The notes: generated by a model from the sequence alone, not told the origin. A stretch of DNA of 46,065 nucleotides from an uncultured Methylococcaceae bacterium (GCA_903945605.1 CAJAWH010000146.1:1-46065), one strand, 5' to 3'; counted from the first letter of the stretch, positions 36,424 to 45,689 are shown. Program-made: numbers and translations.

Positions 36424-36439
36424 TGCCCATATTGGTGCA
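36424..36439. promoter_or_regulatory. NtrC-like palindrome, one base short
   Basis: TGCCCATATTGGTGCA has a perfect TGGTGCA half and a left half lacking one base of TGCACC. It is about 230 bases upstream of the predicted sigma-54 start for the ATP-grasp operon. This could be an enhancer but is weaker than the ntrB sites. The rest of 36173-36585 has no gene I can support. Confidence 0.3.
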
Positions 36440-36534
36440 TTTGTTGGGTGTGCGTTAAGAACGGCGCAAACAGCGCCACGCTGCTGGACACGGGCATGAC
36501 CCGCCTAAAGAAAGCATTTGCCCTTATGGCAAAA

Positions 36535-36548
36535 CCACAGCCCTGTGG
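36535..36548 (-). terminator. Weak hairpin after rpmG
   Basis: CCACAG and CTGTGG pair around two bases. On the minus strand, the direction of rpmG, TTTT follows. It lies about 40 bases past the rpmG stop and is a modest terminator candidate. Confidence 0.35.
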
Positions 36549-36585
36549 CTGCGGCCTAGGCTGTCATGCGTAAGACGGGCAAAAA

Positions 36586-36741
36586 TTATTTTATTTTGGC
36601 TTCTTTGTACATCACATGCTTACGGACAACGGGGTCAAATTTTTTGATCTCCATTTTTTCCGGCATAGTGCGTTTGTTTTTGGTGGTGGTGTAAAAATGG
36701 CCAGTGCCTTCGCTGGAAACCAATTTTATTTTATCGCGCAT
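36586..36741 (-). CDS. rpmG: 50S ribosomal protein L33
   Basis: 51 residues ([20 protein letters not shown]..., ending [13 protein letters not shown]), the full length of L33. It lacks the paired Cys motifs, so this is the zinc-independent form. AAGGAGATAAGG gives a strong ribosome-binding site. It follows rpmB by 12 bases, the standard rpmB-rpmG pair. Confidence 0.95.
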   Translation of the reverse strand: MRDKIKLVSSEGTGHFYTTTKNKRTMPEKMEIKKFDPVVRKHVMYKEAKIK

Positions 36742-36753
36742 GACCTTATCTCC

Positions 36754-36990
36754 TTAAGCTTGTAAGCCATTTTTACGCAAATCGACCAATACTGCGTCGA
36801 TGCCTTTTTTATCGATGATACGCATCCCTTTAGCGGAAACGCGAAGACGGACCCAACGGTTTTCGCTTTCCACCCAAAAACGATGATGTTGCAAATTAGG
36901 AAGAAAACGTCTTTTGGTTTTGTTGTTGGCGTGTGATACGTTATTACCCGTAATCGGGCGCTTACCGGTGACTTGACAGACTCTGGACAT
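36754..36990 (-). CDS. rpmB: 50S ribosomal protein L28
   Basis: 78 residues, matching E. coli L28 ([24 protein letters not shown], split: opening with CQVTGKRP and [11 protein letters not shown]). GAGGT lies six bases before the ATG. It is the first gene of the L28-L33 pair; a TATAAA-like -10 is found about 60 bases upstream without a clear -35. Part of the large ribosomal subunit. Confidence 0.96.
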   Translation of the reverse strand: MSRVCQVTGKRPITGNNVSHANNKTKRRFLPNLQHHRFWVESENRWVRLRVSAKGMRIIDKKGIDAVLVDLRKNGLQA

Positions 36991-37207
36991 GATTGACCTC
37001 TACAATGTGCCTAAATTTAAAAGCTAGCCGAACTTTATACCAAAAAATCTTTTCTAGGTAAATAACAATCTATAAAATGAACCTTATCATAGCCATTGAA
37101 GCCACCCGCCCGGATTATTAAACAGGGCAAGCAGCCGCCCGTTTTATTGCAAAACCAGCGCCGCTTGCTGCACCCAGACCCGCCACCCAACCTTAAAGTG
37201 AACCATT

Positions 37208-38179
37208 ATGCGTGTTAAATTAGGCATGGTTATGGACCCCATCCGCCATATCAATATAAAAAAAGACACCAGCTTTGCCATGTTACTTGAAGCCCAACGC
37301 CGCGATTGGGAATTGCACTACATGGAACTGAATGACCTGTTCATGCGCAACGGTATTGCTTACGCCCGCACCCGCACCCTAAAAGTCACCCGTGACACCC
37401 AATGCTGGCATGAGTTTGGCAGCGAGCAAGAATTGCCGCTGCACACATTGGATGCCATTATTATGCGCAAAGACCCGCCGGTCAATGCCGAGTATATTTA
37501 CGCCACCTACCTTTTGGAACGCGCCGAAAGCCTAGGGGCTTATGTGGCCAACAAACCGCAATCCTTGCGCGATGCCAATGAAAAGCTGTTCACCGCGTGG
37601 TTTCCACAATGTTGCACCGAAACCTTAGTGACCCGTGAAGCACAACGCATCAGAAATTTTCTGGACGAACACCAAGACATCATCTTGAAGCCCTTGGACG
37701 GCATGGGCGGGGCATCAATCTTCCGCGTCAAACAGGGCGACCCTAATTTCAGCGTTATCCTTGAAACCATGACCGCATTCAATAGCCGCCAGGTGATGGC
37801 GCAAAAATACTTGCCCGCTATTAAAGATGGGGACAAGCGCATTCTGATGGTCAATGGCGAAGCGGTGCCTTATGCCTTGGCCCGCATTCCTGCCCAAGGC
37901 GAATCACGCGGCAATTTGGCGGCGGGTGGACGCGCCGAAGGCCGCCCGCTCTCCGAACGCGACCACTGGATAGCCCAACAAGTGGGCCCCACGCTAAAAG
38001 ACAAAGGCCTGGTTTTTGTCGGACTGGATGTTATCGGCGACACCTTGACAGAAATCAATGTCACCAGCCCTACTTGCGTACAAGAATTGGACAAGCAATT
38101 TGGCCTGAACATCAGCGGCCTTTTAATGGATCATATTGCCGACACACTGACACAATATGGCAAAAACCGTCCCTCTTAA
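37208..38179 (+). CDS. gshB: Glutathione synthetase
   Basis: 323 residues, ATP-grasp fold, joining gamma-glutamylcysteine and glycine in the cytoplasm. Family blocks are MDPIRHINIKKDTSFAML, the ATP-site DIILKPLDGMGGASIF, and the C-terminal GLVFVGLDVIGDTLTEINVTSPT with the Mg-binding Glu and Asn. It begins the run gshB-tonB-algH-ruvX-pyrR-pyrB-pyrC', the same order as in Pseudomonas. It overlaps the tonB start by 23 bases. Confidence 0.97.
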   Translation: MRVKLGMVMDPIRHINIKKDTSFAMLLEAQRRDWELHYMELNDLFMRNGIAYARTRTLKVTRDTQCWHEFGSEQELPLHTLDAIIMRKDPPVNAEYIYATYLLERAESLGAYVANKPQSLRDANEKLFTAWFPQCCTETLVTREAQRIRNFLDEHQDIILKPLDGMGGASIFRVKQGDPNFSVILETMTAFNSRQVMAQKYLPAIKDGDKRILMVNGEAVPYALARIPAQGESRGNLAAGGRAEGRPLSERDHWIAQQVGPTLKDKGLVFVGLDVIGDTLTEINVTSPTCVQELDKQFGLNISGLLMDHIADTLTQYGKNRPS

Positions 38180-39035
38180 CAGCAACCGCTATTTTTCCGA
38201 CATCGAAGGGTGGCTGATCGCGCTATTTATCATGGTGTTGATTCATGGTGCCACCCTACTATCGGTCAGCCTGCGTGTGCCGCACACAACAAAAACTGAC
38301 CACCCGGCACGCATCACCACCATTGCATGGCTAACCCAAAAAGCGCCAGTAAAGCCGTTGCCTCTGCCTTTGCCAACGCCACAACAAAACCCGCAACAAC
38401 CTTCCAAGGCACAATTGGCGTTGGCCAAACCAAGCCCTATCGTAAAACCGCCTGCCCACAGCCAACCGACCACGGATAAAATCCGCCCAGCCAATCCTAA
38501 AAAAAACTCCCCCAGCCAACAAACCCCAGAAAAGGCAATTGCAACCCCTGCCAAGTCAGCTATACTGAAAGCCACAGCAACGGAATCAAAGCCACGCATC
38601 ACCGCCGAAACCTTACAGCAACAAATAGCCCAACTTGGCAGCGAAATCCGCCTTAACCAACAAAGCCCGGAGCAAGCGAAAATTAAATTTGCCGACCAGC
38701 TCAGCAACCATAAATTTGTTGCCGCCCAATATGCAACTGAATTGAAAAATAAAGTGAAACAAGCGGCTGAAAACAGCTCGCTCAAAGAAATAGCCAAGCA
38801 ACAATCGTCTGCAACCCTTTCTTTGGATGTTGGCATTAATACCGATGGCGGCATTTACAGCATCCGTATCAGCAAATCATCCGGCAACCCGGCACTGGAC
38901 GATGCCGCAAAACGGATTGTAAAAATAAGCGCACCGTTCCCGCCACTGCCGTTGGAACTGTCTAAAGAAATCAGGGTGCTGGTCATTCCCATCACTTGGT
39001 ACTTTACAGGACAATCCGGCATGACAGCGCGGTGA
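38157..39035 (+). CDS. TonB-family energy transducer
   Basis: 292 residues. A single N-terminal membrane helix (WLIALFIMVLIHGATLL) is followed by a long Pro, Lys and Gln-rich linker across the periplasm and a TonB C-terminal domain (SATLSLDVGINTDGGIYSIRI, then GNPALDDAAKRIVK). Its place after gshB matches the tonB3 gene of Pseudomonas, a TonB paralogue linked there to surface motility rather than iron uptake; the equivalence is inferred from order. No exbB or exbD is nearby. Confidence 0.85.
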   Translation: MAKTVPLNSNRYFSDIEGWLIALFIMVLIHGATLLSVSLRVPHTTKTDHPARITTIAWLTQKAPVKPLPLPLPTPQQNPQQPSKAQLALAKPSPIVKPPAHSQPTTDKIRPANPKKNSPSQQTPEKAIATPAKSAILKATATESKPRITAETLQQQIAQLGSEIRLNQQSPEQAKIKFADQLSNHKFVAAQYATELKNKVKQAAENSSLKEIAKQQSSATLSLDVGINTDGGIYSIRISKSSGNPALDDAAKRIVKISAPFPPLPLELSKEIRVLVIPITWYFTGQSGMTAR

Positions 39036-39061
39036 CCCCACGTTATCAAGGAGAAATCGTA

Positions 39062-39625
39062 ATGAAACAGGCCAACTACTTAAACAACCAGTTTATAATT
39101 GCTATGCCCAACCTGACCGACCCGATCTTCTCCCATACGGTCACTTACTTGTGCCAACACAACAAAGAAGGGGCCTTGGGCATCGTCATCAACCGCCCCA
39201 CCGGCATGAAACTGGATGAAATTTTCAAACAGATGGATATTCAAGTCACCTCATTGGCGGCCACTGAAGCCATTGTTTTCGCTGGAGGGCCGGTGCAACA
39301 AGACCGTGGTTTTGTATTGCACACCCCGGCAGGCAACTGGAATGCTTCCATGGTCATTTCCGATAACATTTGCCTCACCACTTCACGGGATGTGCTGGAG
39401 GCCATTGCCGTTGACCAAGGCCCCGAGCAATACTTGGTCGCACTGGGTTACGCCGGTTGGGGCGAAGGCCAACTGGAAAAGGAAATCAGGGAAAACGCTT
39501 GGTTAAACACGCCTTATGAAAAACAAGTGTTGTTTGATGTGCCCATTAACCAACGCTGGAGTGCAGCGGCTGACCATATCGGCATCGACATCAACAAGCT
39601 CACAGCACCCGCCGGACACAGCTAA
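39062..39625 (+). CDS. YqgE/AlgH family protein
   Basis: 187 residues from ATG 39062 with AAGGAG just upstream; the frame extends 22 codons further but without support. It starts YLNNQFIIAMPNLTDPIF and has HNKEGALGIVINRPTG, FAGGPVQQDRGFVLH and the C-terminal GYAGWGEGQLEKEI, all hallmark YqgE blocks. The function is unknown; the name AlgH comes from an alginate link in Pseudomonas. It precedes ruvX by eight bases, as in most gammaproteobacteria. Confidence 0.93.
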   Translation: MKQANYLNNQFIIAMPNLTDPIFSHTVTYLCQHNKEGALGIVINRPTGMKLDEIFKQMDIQVTSLAATEAIVFAGGPVQQDRGFVLHTPAGNWNASMVISDNICLTTSRDVLEAIAVDQGPEQYLVALGYAGWGEGQLEKEIRENAWLNTPYEKQVLFDVPINQRWSAAADHIGIDINKLTAPAGHS

Positions 39626-39633
39626 ACCCCACT

Positions 39634-40134
39634 ATGGCAAAAAACCGCTTTGGCAAACCTGATCCTTTACAAGGTAAAGCCACTGCCGACACTTACCTCG
39701 GCTTTGACTTTGGCGTAAAAAAAATTGGCGCGGCGGTTGGACAGACCGCCACCGCCAGCGCCAGCCCGTTGCAGACTATCCGTGCCGTCAACCAACAACC
39801 GGATTGGCTGGCTATAGGTAAACTGATACAAGAGTGGCAACCAGCCGGACTTGTTGTGGGCATTTCCAGGCAGCAAGATGGCACCGACAACCCCGTGACA
39901 CCCTTGATGTTAAAATTTTGCCGCCAACTGGAAGGCCGCTTTAGACTGCCCGTCCATCAGCAAGACGAAACGCTGACAACCTTTGAGGCCAAGCAATTGC
40001 TGTTCGACGACATGCAGACCAGCGCCACCAAACTCTGGGCCGTACAAGACCAACTTGCTGCCCAACTGATATTACAAAGCTGGCTGAACGGTGTCAGCCA
40101 CAGGAAAGAGCATGATGAACCCCTTAGCCATTGA
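39634..40134 (+). CDS. ruvX: Putative Holliday junction resolvase / pre-16S rRNA nuclease YqgF
   Basis: 166 residues, RNase H-like fold. The first catalytic Asp lies in YLGFDFGVKKIGAAVG and the second acidic cluster in VHQQDETLTT. The C-terminal SATKLWAVQDQLAAQLIL fits too, although the family usually has DxxAAxxIL. Now thought to act mainly in 16S rRNA 5' maturation. It overlaps pyrR by 23 bases and follows the YqgE gene. Confidence 0.9.
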   Translation: MAKNRFGKPDPLQGKATADTYLGFDFGVKKIGAAVGQTATASASPLQTIRAVNQQPDWLAIGKLIQEWQPAGLVVGISRQQDGTDNPVTPLMLKFCRQLEGRFRLPVHQQDETLTTFEAKQLLFDDMQTSATKLWAVQDQLAAQLILQSWLNGVSHRKEHDEPLSH

Positions 40135-40627
40135 CACCCTACTGACCGACTTGGAAACCGACTTGAAACAGAAGGTTAGCCAACGCGGACTCAACAACCC
40201 CTTAATGATCGGTATCCGCACTGGCGGCATTTGGATTGCCGAACACCTGCACCGCCAGCTAGCCATCAGCGAACCGTTAGGCTTATTGGACATCACCTTT
40301 TACCGCGATGATTTTTCGCAAATGGGTGTCCATCCCAATGTCAAACCCAGCCAATTGCCGCCCCATATTGAAGGCCGCGACATTATTCTGGTTGACGATG
40401 TTTTTTATACCGGTCGCACCATCCGCGCCGCACTCAATGAAATCTTTGATTACGGGCGCCCCAAACAAGTGCTTTTGGCGGTGCTGATCCAGCGCAACGG
40501 CAAGCAAATCCCCATCCAACCGGATTGTTACGGCACTTGCATTAATTTAGATGCCAACCAGCGGCTTAAGATTTCCGGCCCGGACCCTCTGGCCATCCAC
40601 ATTGAAACGTCCAGCCCAGCCCCCTAA
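40112..40627 (+). CDS. pyrR: Pyrimidine operon regulator / uracil phosphoribosyltransferase-like PyrR
   Basis: 171 residues from the ATG at 40112 (AGGAAAGAG upstream); the frame extends to 40091. The PRPP-binding loop IILVDDVFYTGRTIRAAL is complete. In Gram-positive bacteria PyrR binds mRNA to control pyr genes; in gammaproteobacteria such as Pseudomonas its role beside pyrB is less clear. It precedes pyrB by three bases and overlaps ruvX. Confidence 0.92.
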   Translation: MMNPLAIDTLLTDLETDLKQKVSQRGLNNPLMIGIRTGGIWIAEHLHRQLAISEPLGLLDITFYRDDFSQMGVHPNVKPSQLPPHIEGRDIILVDDVFYTGRTIRAALNEIFDYGRPKQVLLAVLIQRNGKQIPIQPDCYGTCINLDANQRLKISGPDPLAIHIETSSPAP

Positions 40628-40630
40628 ATC

Positions 40631-41596
40631 ATGTCCACAAATTTACAACTGAATGCGGAAGGCAAGCTTAAACACTTTCTGAGCATTGAAGGATTGGATA
40701 AAACCTTATTGACGGAAATTCTCGACACTGCCGAATCGTTTATTGGCATGAATGACCAACAAATAAAGAAAGTGCCGCTGCTACGCGGCAAAACCATCGT
40801 CAACCTATTCTTTGAAAACAGCACCCGTACCCGCACCACCTTTGAACTCGCCGCCAAGCGGCTATCAGCCGACGTGTTGAGCATGAGCATTGCCACTTCT
40901 TCAACCTCCAAGGGTGAAAGCCTGCTCGACACCATCCGCAACCTTGAAGCCATGTACGTCGATATGTTCGTTGTCCGCCACGGCATCAGCGGTGCGGCGC
41001 ATTTTATTGCCCAACAGACCGCCCCGCATATCAGCGTCATTAATGCGGGCGACGGGCAGCACGCACATCCTACCCAAGCGATGCTGGACATGTTCACCAT
41101 CCGGCAAGTCAAACGCGACTTTGCCGCACTGCGCGTTGCCATCATTGGCGATATATTGCATTCCCGGGTGGCCCGCTCACAAATCCAAGCGCTGAACACC
41201 TTGGGGGTCGCCGAAATCAGGGTGATTGCCCCGAAAACCCTATTGCCCGCCCATGTTGAAAAACTGGGCGTCACGGTCTGCCATGACTTGCCCAATGGCT
41301 TACAAGATATTGATGTGATCATCATGCTACGGCTGCAAAAAGAGCGCATGACTTCGGCGCTGCTGCCCAGTGAAAGCGAGTATTTCAGGTGCTTTGGCCT
41401 CACCGAACAAAAACTAAAAATCGCCAAGCCCGATGCTATGGTCATGCACCCTGGCCCCATTAACCGAGGCGTGGAAATTGACTCCAAAGTGGCTGATGGC
41501 GCCCAATCGGTGATACTCAAACAAGTCAGCAACGGCATAGCCGTGCGTATGGCAATCATGGCTATGGCCATGCAAAAACAAGGGAGGGTGGCCTAA
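40631..41596 (+). CDS. pyrB: Aspartate carbamoyltransferase, catalytic chain
   Basis: 321 residues. The carbamoyl-phosphate loop [19 protein letters not shown] is intact, and [14 protein letters not shown] and [13 protein letters not shown] are the other family blocks. It makes carbamoyl aspartate in pyrimidine synthesis. No pyrI regulatory gene is present; instead an inactive dihydroorotase homologue follows, overlapping the stop by one base. That is the Pseudomonas-type ATCase arrangement, in which PyrB and PyrC' form a dodecamer. Confidence 0.96.
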   Translation: MSTNLQLNAEGKLKHFLSIEGLDKTLLTEILDTAESFIGMNDQQIKKVPLLRGKTIVNLFFENSTRTRTTFELAAKRLSADVLSMSIATSSTSKGESLLDTIRNLEAMYVDMFVVRHGISGAAHFIAQQTAPHISVINAGDGQHAHPTQAMLDMFTIRQVKRDFAALRVAIIGDILHSRVARSQIQALNTLGVAEIRVIAPKTLLPAHVEKLGVTVCHDLPNGLQDIDVIIMLRLQKERMTSALLPSESEYFRCFGLTEQKLKIAKPDAMVMHPGPINRGVEIDSKVADGAQSVILKQVSNGIAVRMAIMAMAMQKQGRVA

Positions 41597-42882
41597 TGCA
41601 TGTCATTATTGAAAATGGCCGGATTATCGACCCTGCCAACCAACTGGATTGCGTGGCTAATCTGTACTTGGCGGATGGCAAAATTGCCGCCGTCACTAAC
41701 CCGCCCGACGGTTTCCAAGCCGATATGCGTTTAGATGCCAGCGGGCAAATTGTCTGCCCCGGTTTTATAGACCTGAGCACCCGCCTGCGTGAACCTGGAC
41801 AAAGCCGCAAGGCCACCTTTAAAAGCGAAGTCATTGCCGCTGCCAGCAGCGGGGTCACCAGCTTGTGCCTGCAACCCGACACCAGTCCGGTTATAGACAC
41901 GCCCGCCGTTGCCGAACTGATTAAAGAACTGGCGAATAAGGCCGGTTATCGGCAAATCTTGCCCATAGCCGCGCTGACCCGAAAACTGGAAGGCAATGAA
42001 CTCAGTTCCATGCTGGCCCTAAAACAGGCAGGCTGCATTGCCGTCAGTAATGCCGGTGCGCCAGTCACCAACTTGCTGATCTTACGCCGCGCCATGGAAT
42101 ATGCCGCCAGCCACGATTTGCTGCTTATTTTCCGGCCTAACGACTATTGGCTAGGCAATAAAGGCTGTGCCCATGAAGGGGCTATTGCCACGCGCTATGG
42201 TTTGCCCGGCATCCCCGATGCGGCGGAAACCATTGCCTTGGCGCATTGCTTGGAATTGGCGGAACTGACCGGCTGCCGTGTCCATTTTGGGCAACTCAGT
42301 TGCAAACGTTCCGTGATAAAAATACAACAAGCGCAAAAATACGGCTTGGCGGTCAGTGCCGATGTGGCTATCCACCAACTGCACTTGACCGAGAACGATA
42401 TGATCCCGTTTGACAGTGCCTACCATGTGCTGCCGCCGTTACGCACCGAAGCCGACAAACAATTCCTGCGCCAAGGGCTAGCCAGCGGCACGATCAACTG
42501 CATTTGCTCCGACCACCAGCCGCACGATGTCGATGCCAAACTGGGCGCATTTCCAGAAACCGAGCCGGGCATCTCGTCATTGGAAACCCTGCTGCCACTA
42601 ACCCTAAAACTGGTCGAACAACACGCCATAGACCTGCAACAAGCCATTGCCGCACTCAGCCAACACCCTGCCGACATCCTGCGCCTCAACAAAGGTGCAT
42701 TAACCCCAGGCTTGCCCGCCGACATTTGCGTGTTTGACCCTGAACGGGAATGGCAAGTCAACCCTAGCACATGGAAAAGCCAAGGCTGCAACACCCCCTA
42801 CTGGCAACACACCTTAAAAGGCCGCGTCACCCATACCCTACAAGCGGGCAAACTCATTTATCGCCTGCATGAACCCGCCTAA
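41596..42882 (+). CDS. Dihydroorotase-like PyrC' without the HxH metal motif
   Basis: 428 residues, amidohydrolase fold. Active dihydroorotases read GFIDLHxHLREPG; here it is GFIDLSTRLREPG, with Ser61 and Arg63 in place of the two metal-binding histidines. The segment that normally has HAED reads RPNDYW. CSDHQPHDVDAK is retained. It should therefore be catalytically dead and serve as a structural subunit of the PyrB complex, as PyrC' does in Pseudomonas. A working pyrC must exist elsewhere. It overlaps pyrB by one base. Confidence 0.88.
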   Translation: MHVIIENGRIIDPANQLDCVANLYLADGKIAAVTNPPDGFQADMRLDASGQIVCPGFIDLSTRLREPGQSRKATFKSEVIAAASSGVTSLCLQPDTSPVIDTPAVAELIKELANKAGYRQILPIAALTRKLEGNELSSMLALKQAGCIAVSNAGAPVTNLLILRRAMEYAASHDLLLIFRPNDYWLGNKGCAHEGAIATRYGLPGIPDAAETIALAHCLELAELTGCRVHFGQLSCKRSVIKIQQAQKYGLAVSADVAIHQLHLTENDMIPFDSAYHVLPPLRTEADKQFLRQGLASGTINCICSDHQPHDVDAKLGAFPETEPGISSLETLLPLTLKLVEQHAIDLQQAIAALSQHPADILRLNKGALTPGLPADICVFDPEREWQVNPSTWKSQGCNTPYWQHTLKGRVTHTLQAGKLIYRLHEPA

Positions 42883-43420
42883 ACCAGCCAAGGTAAATGC
42901 CGAGGACGCGCTCGCCCAACTCGACCACGATATTGAAATGCGTGTCAGTGCCATTCGGGCCAACCATCCCGATTGGTTATGCCGTATGGGCTGCGATAGC
43001 TGTTGCCGACGACTGGCTGAAATACCCACCTTGACTGCGGCAGAATGGCAACGCCTGAAAACAGGGCTGGAGGCGCTGCCCGCAAGCCTGTTTGCCACAG
43101 TCAGCCAAAATATCTCCAGCATGGCCCGGCAAACCGCCCGCCCGCTGGTCTGCCCATTGCTCGACCAAGGTGCAGGCGCTTGCCTCGTGTATGACCACCG
43201 CCCCACCGCTTGCCGCACTTACGGCTTCTATGTGCAGCGTGATAAAGGCCTGTACTGTCAGACTATTGAGGCTCATGTGGCGGCTGGCGATTGGCACACA
43301 GTGGTCTGGGGCAACCAAGACAGCATCGACCGACGCTTGGCTGGCCTAGGCAAAACTGAGGCATTGACCGAATGGTTCGCTGCCCTCGTTACACATGATG
43401 TGCCTGATGAACTGGGCTAA
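42869..43420 (+). CDS. YkgJ-family cysteine cluster protein
   Basis: 183 residues with a cysteine pattern typical for this family: CRMGCDSCCRRL near residue 38, then CPLLDQGAGACLVYDHRPTACRTYGF, plus a final Cys in LYCQT. A metal (zinc or Fe-S) cluster is likely but unproven. It overlaps the end of pyrC' by 14 bases, so it is the last gene of the operon. Function unknown. Confidence 0.85.
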   Translation: MNPPKPAKVNAEDALAQLDHDIEMRVSAIRANHPDWLCRMGCDSCCRRLAEIPTLTAAEWQRLKTGLEALPASLFATVSQNISSMARQTARPLVCPLLDQGAGACLVYDHRPTACRTYGFYVQRDKGLYCQTIEAHVAAGDWHTVVWGNQDSIDRRLAGLGKTEALTEWFAALVTHDVPDELG

Positions 43421-43644
43421 AGCGAAGCTTGCCCCGTAAACTACCCAGCGTTAGCGTTAATGATAGCTATAGAATTGCTTGCTGATGCGGGTGCTGGACG
43501 GGATTAAACCTTGTCTGGACAAGCCACCGCCACCATAATAGTGCAAATTTTGCCAGTCTGCCCGATCGCTTGATATTGCCTATTGCGGGCTATAACAAAC
43601 CACCAGCCATTTAAACAATCCAACACTTAAGGATAATCCATACC

Positions 43645-44673
43645 ATGAAACGTTTCCCCGCCGAATGGGAACAGCAATCTGCTGTTTTGATCGCCTGGCC
43701 GCACTACAGTGGCGACTTTAGCAACCGGCTGGCAGCGGTCGAGCAATCCTATGGCTTTATTGCCCAAACTATTAGCCGCCACCAAGCACTGATTATTGTT
43801 TGCAAAGACGATAGCCACCAGCAACACATTTTGGCCATAGTGGGTGACAATGCCGCCATTACTTATATCCAAGCGGATGTCAACGATATATGGGTGCGCG
43901 ACACGGTTTTTATCAGTGTTGAAAATGATGGCAAAGCGCAATTGCTCAACTTCACCTTTAACGGCTGGGGCGAGAAATACCCACATGAGGCGGACAATGC
44001 CTTAAACGACAAGCTATTGCAAAGCCCGTCTTTCCAAGGCTTGCCTAGCCAGACGGTTGATTTTATTTTGGAAGGCGGCAGCGTGGAGAGTGATGGCTCA
44101 GGTACGCTGATGACCACTCAGCAATGCTTGCTCAACCCCAACCGTAACAGCCAGTTGGATCAAGCTGCTATTGAACACGCCTTGCAGCAGCATCTCGGTG
44201 CGGAGCGGATATTCTGGATTGACCAGCCTAATTTGAGCGGTGACGACACCGATGCACATATCGACACACTGGCGCGGTTTTGTTCCGCCAACACCCTTGC
44301 TTACACCAGTTGCGACGACACCACAGACCCGCACTACAGCAGCCTGAAAAACATGGCGGCACAATTGCAGGCCTTACGCACCGCAGCGGGCGAGCCTTAC
44401 CAACTGGTGCCGTTACCCATGCCCAAACCGATATTTGATGAACACGGCCGGCAATTGCCCGCCAATTACGCCAATTTTCTGATTATCAACGGTGCTGTGA
44501 TGGTGCCGGTTTATGAAGATGAGCATGACGCAGTGGCGTTAGCACGCTTGGCGGCTTGTTTCCCCGACCATGAGATTATCGCCACCCCTTGCCGCCCTTT
44601 GGTGCATCAATACGGCAGCTTGCATTGCATGACCATGCAGTTTCCTGTTGGGGTGGGGTTGGTGTTTGGGTAG
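43645..44673 (+). CDS. aguA: Agmatine deiminase
   Basis: 342 residues, guanidino-group-modifying fold. The catalytic Cys328 lies in GSLHCMTMQFP near the C terminus; NDIWVRDT, EGGSVESDGSGT and DDTDAHIDTLARF carry the acidic and His residues. It converts agmatine to N-carbamoylputrescine and ammonia, in the putrescine pathway from arginine. The usual partner, N-carbamoylputrescine amidase (aguB), is not in this window. The 224 bases upstream of it have no gene. Confidence 0.93.
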   Translation: MKRFPAEWEQQSAVLIAWPHYSGDFSNRLAAVEQSYGFIAQTISRHQALIIVCKDDSHQQHILAIVGDNAAITYIQADVNDIWVRDTVFISVENDGKAQLLNFTFNGWGEKYPHEADNALNDKLLQSPSFQGLPSQTVDFILEGGSVESDGSGTLMTTQQCLLNPNRNSQLDQAAIEHALQQHLGAERIFWIDQPNLSGDDTDAHIDTLARFCSANTLAYTSCDDTTDPHYSSLKNMAAQLQALRTAAGEPYQLVPLPMPKPIFDEHGRQLPANYANFLIINGAVMVPVYEDEHDAVALARLAACFPDHEIIATPCRPLVHQYGSLHCMTMQFPVGVGLVFG

Positions 44674-44688
44674 TAGTTGGGCTTAGAG

Positions 44689-44715
44689 GGCTGGCTTGGC
44701 GACGGCAAGCCAGCC
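44689..44715 (+). terminator. Hairpin after aguA
   Basis: GGCTGGCTTG (44689-44698) and CAAGCCAGCC (44706-44715) form a perfect 10-bp stem with a 7-base loop, 15 bases after the stop codon. The T tract is weak, so it may be a factor-independent terminator of modest strength. Confidence 0.6.
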
Positions 44716-44760
44716 TTGTGCCGATTGCCCTTAATAAAGCGCAATAACCCAAGCCTACTG

Positions 44761-44918
44761 GGCTTGGTTGGGGGTGGATTGCCTAGCGGCGCGTCCACCT
44801 TAACCATTTGGAGAGGATGTTAGTTCGTTGTGGTGCGGCGGCGTTCGGCGAGCAGGAACAGGATGCCGGACAACAAGCCGATGCTGAGGCCAGCAAGGTT
44901 GGCATCGATTTCGGGGGC
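44761..44918. repeat. 3' end and downstream block duplicated at 45690-45836
   Basis: This block carries the sorting-signal coding part and the 3' flank of the gene at 44820. The same order is found at 45690-45836, with a GGTGGA...TCCACC hairpin (44773-44778 with 44794-44799; 45702-45707 with 45723-45728) in both. That points to an old tandem duplication. Confidence 0.65.
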
Positions 44919-45545
44919 TTCTTTCAGCTGTATTTTTTCGTTGGCGCTAGTGGCGGTGAAAGTGACTGAACCAGCACCTGCACCAAATATTTGCCCTGAA
45001 GCGGCACTGGCAACAACGCTACCGGTGGTTAGGTCAGTTATAACTGACCTACCGCCTATGTAATCAGGGACGTTTGTTACAGCATTGTAGGTTGTTGTGG
45101 TTGTTCCATCTGCGTTGGCAGTAGTGCTTACTGAAGTATCAACGGGAACACCTTTTGTTTCAGTGCCGAATACTGTTGATTTTATTGTTCCATCAGGGTT
45201 GGTGATGGTACTCACCGATTGATAGAAAGGCGTAGAGAGTTGTTTTCCACCAGATTCGGTTATTGTATATTGGTCACCCTTAACAAGATTAGTGGCACTA
45301 AAATCATAGACATTCGTTTGCCCCCATCCCCATTTTTCAGATGTGATACTTTTACCATCAGCAGATTTGACAATGTCATAAGCGTAATCATTGCCTTTGA
45401 TATACGAATCCACCAGCGATATTGAAGGTGAAACACCTGTTTGGGCATCACCCGGCAATGCCGTTTCAGATATAACCCAACCACTAGTACCCGCCTGTGC
45501 AGCTTGTGCGGACAGCAAGGCTGCTATCATTAATAATTTTTTCAT
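44820..45545 (-). CDS. Secreted protein with PEID-type C-terminal sorting signal
   Basis: 241 residues from ATG 45545 (the frame runs 12 codons further upstream). A signal peptide (MKKLLMIAALLSAQAAQA) precedes a Thr, Ser and Gly-rich body with repeated short segments (TTANADGTTTTT, TNPDGT). The end has PEIDA, a hydrophobic helix (LAGLSIGLLSGILFLLA) and ERRR: the layout of PEP-CTERM-like signals, closest in my memory to the VPEID type handled by exosortase E. The sorting enzyme is not in this window. Function unknown, likely a surface or matrix protein. Confidence 0.8.
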   Translation of the reverse strand: MKKLLMIAALLSAQAAQAGTSGWVISETALPGDAQTGVSPSISLVDSYIKGNDYAYDIVKSADGKSITSEKWGWGQTNVYDFSATNLVKGDQYTITESGGKQLSTPFYQSVSTITNPDGTIKSTVFGTETKGVPVDTSVSTTANADGTTTTTYNAVTNVPDYIGGRSVITDLTTGSVVASAASGQIFGAGAGSVTFTATSANEKIQLKEAPEIDANLAGLSIGLLSGILFLLAERRRTTTN

Positions 45546-45689
45546 TTTGTCACCCCAACCTGAGTTGATTATAAAAACCACAAATTATTTATACCATTTG
45601 TGGCCGTCCGTTACCAGTTATTTTTTCTGTCGAACGAAACAGCCGAGCAGCCTTGCTGTTTTTGTGGCTGTGATAGCCTTTACCGCATG

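Noticed and set aside
36412-36427. Plus-strand sigma-54-like motif TGGCAATACATATGCC
   Set aside because: GG and GC spacing fits, but the -12 element is poor, no gene follows on that strand and it overlaps the NtrC-like site.
36316-36573. 85-codon plus-strand frame between the ATP-grasp gene and rpmG
   Set aside because: No family, no ribosome-binding site, odd composition (many Cys and Trp).
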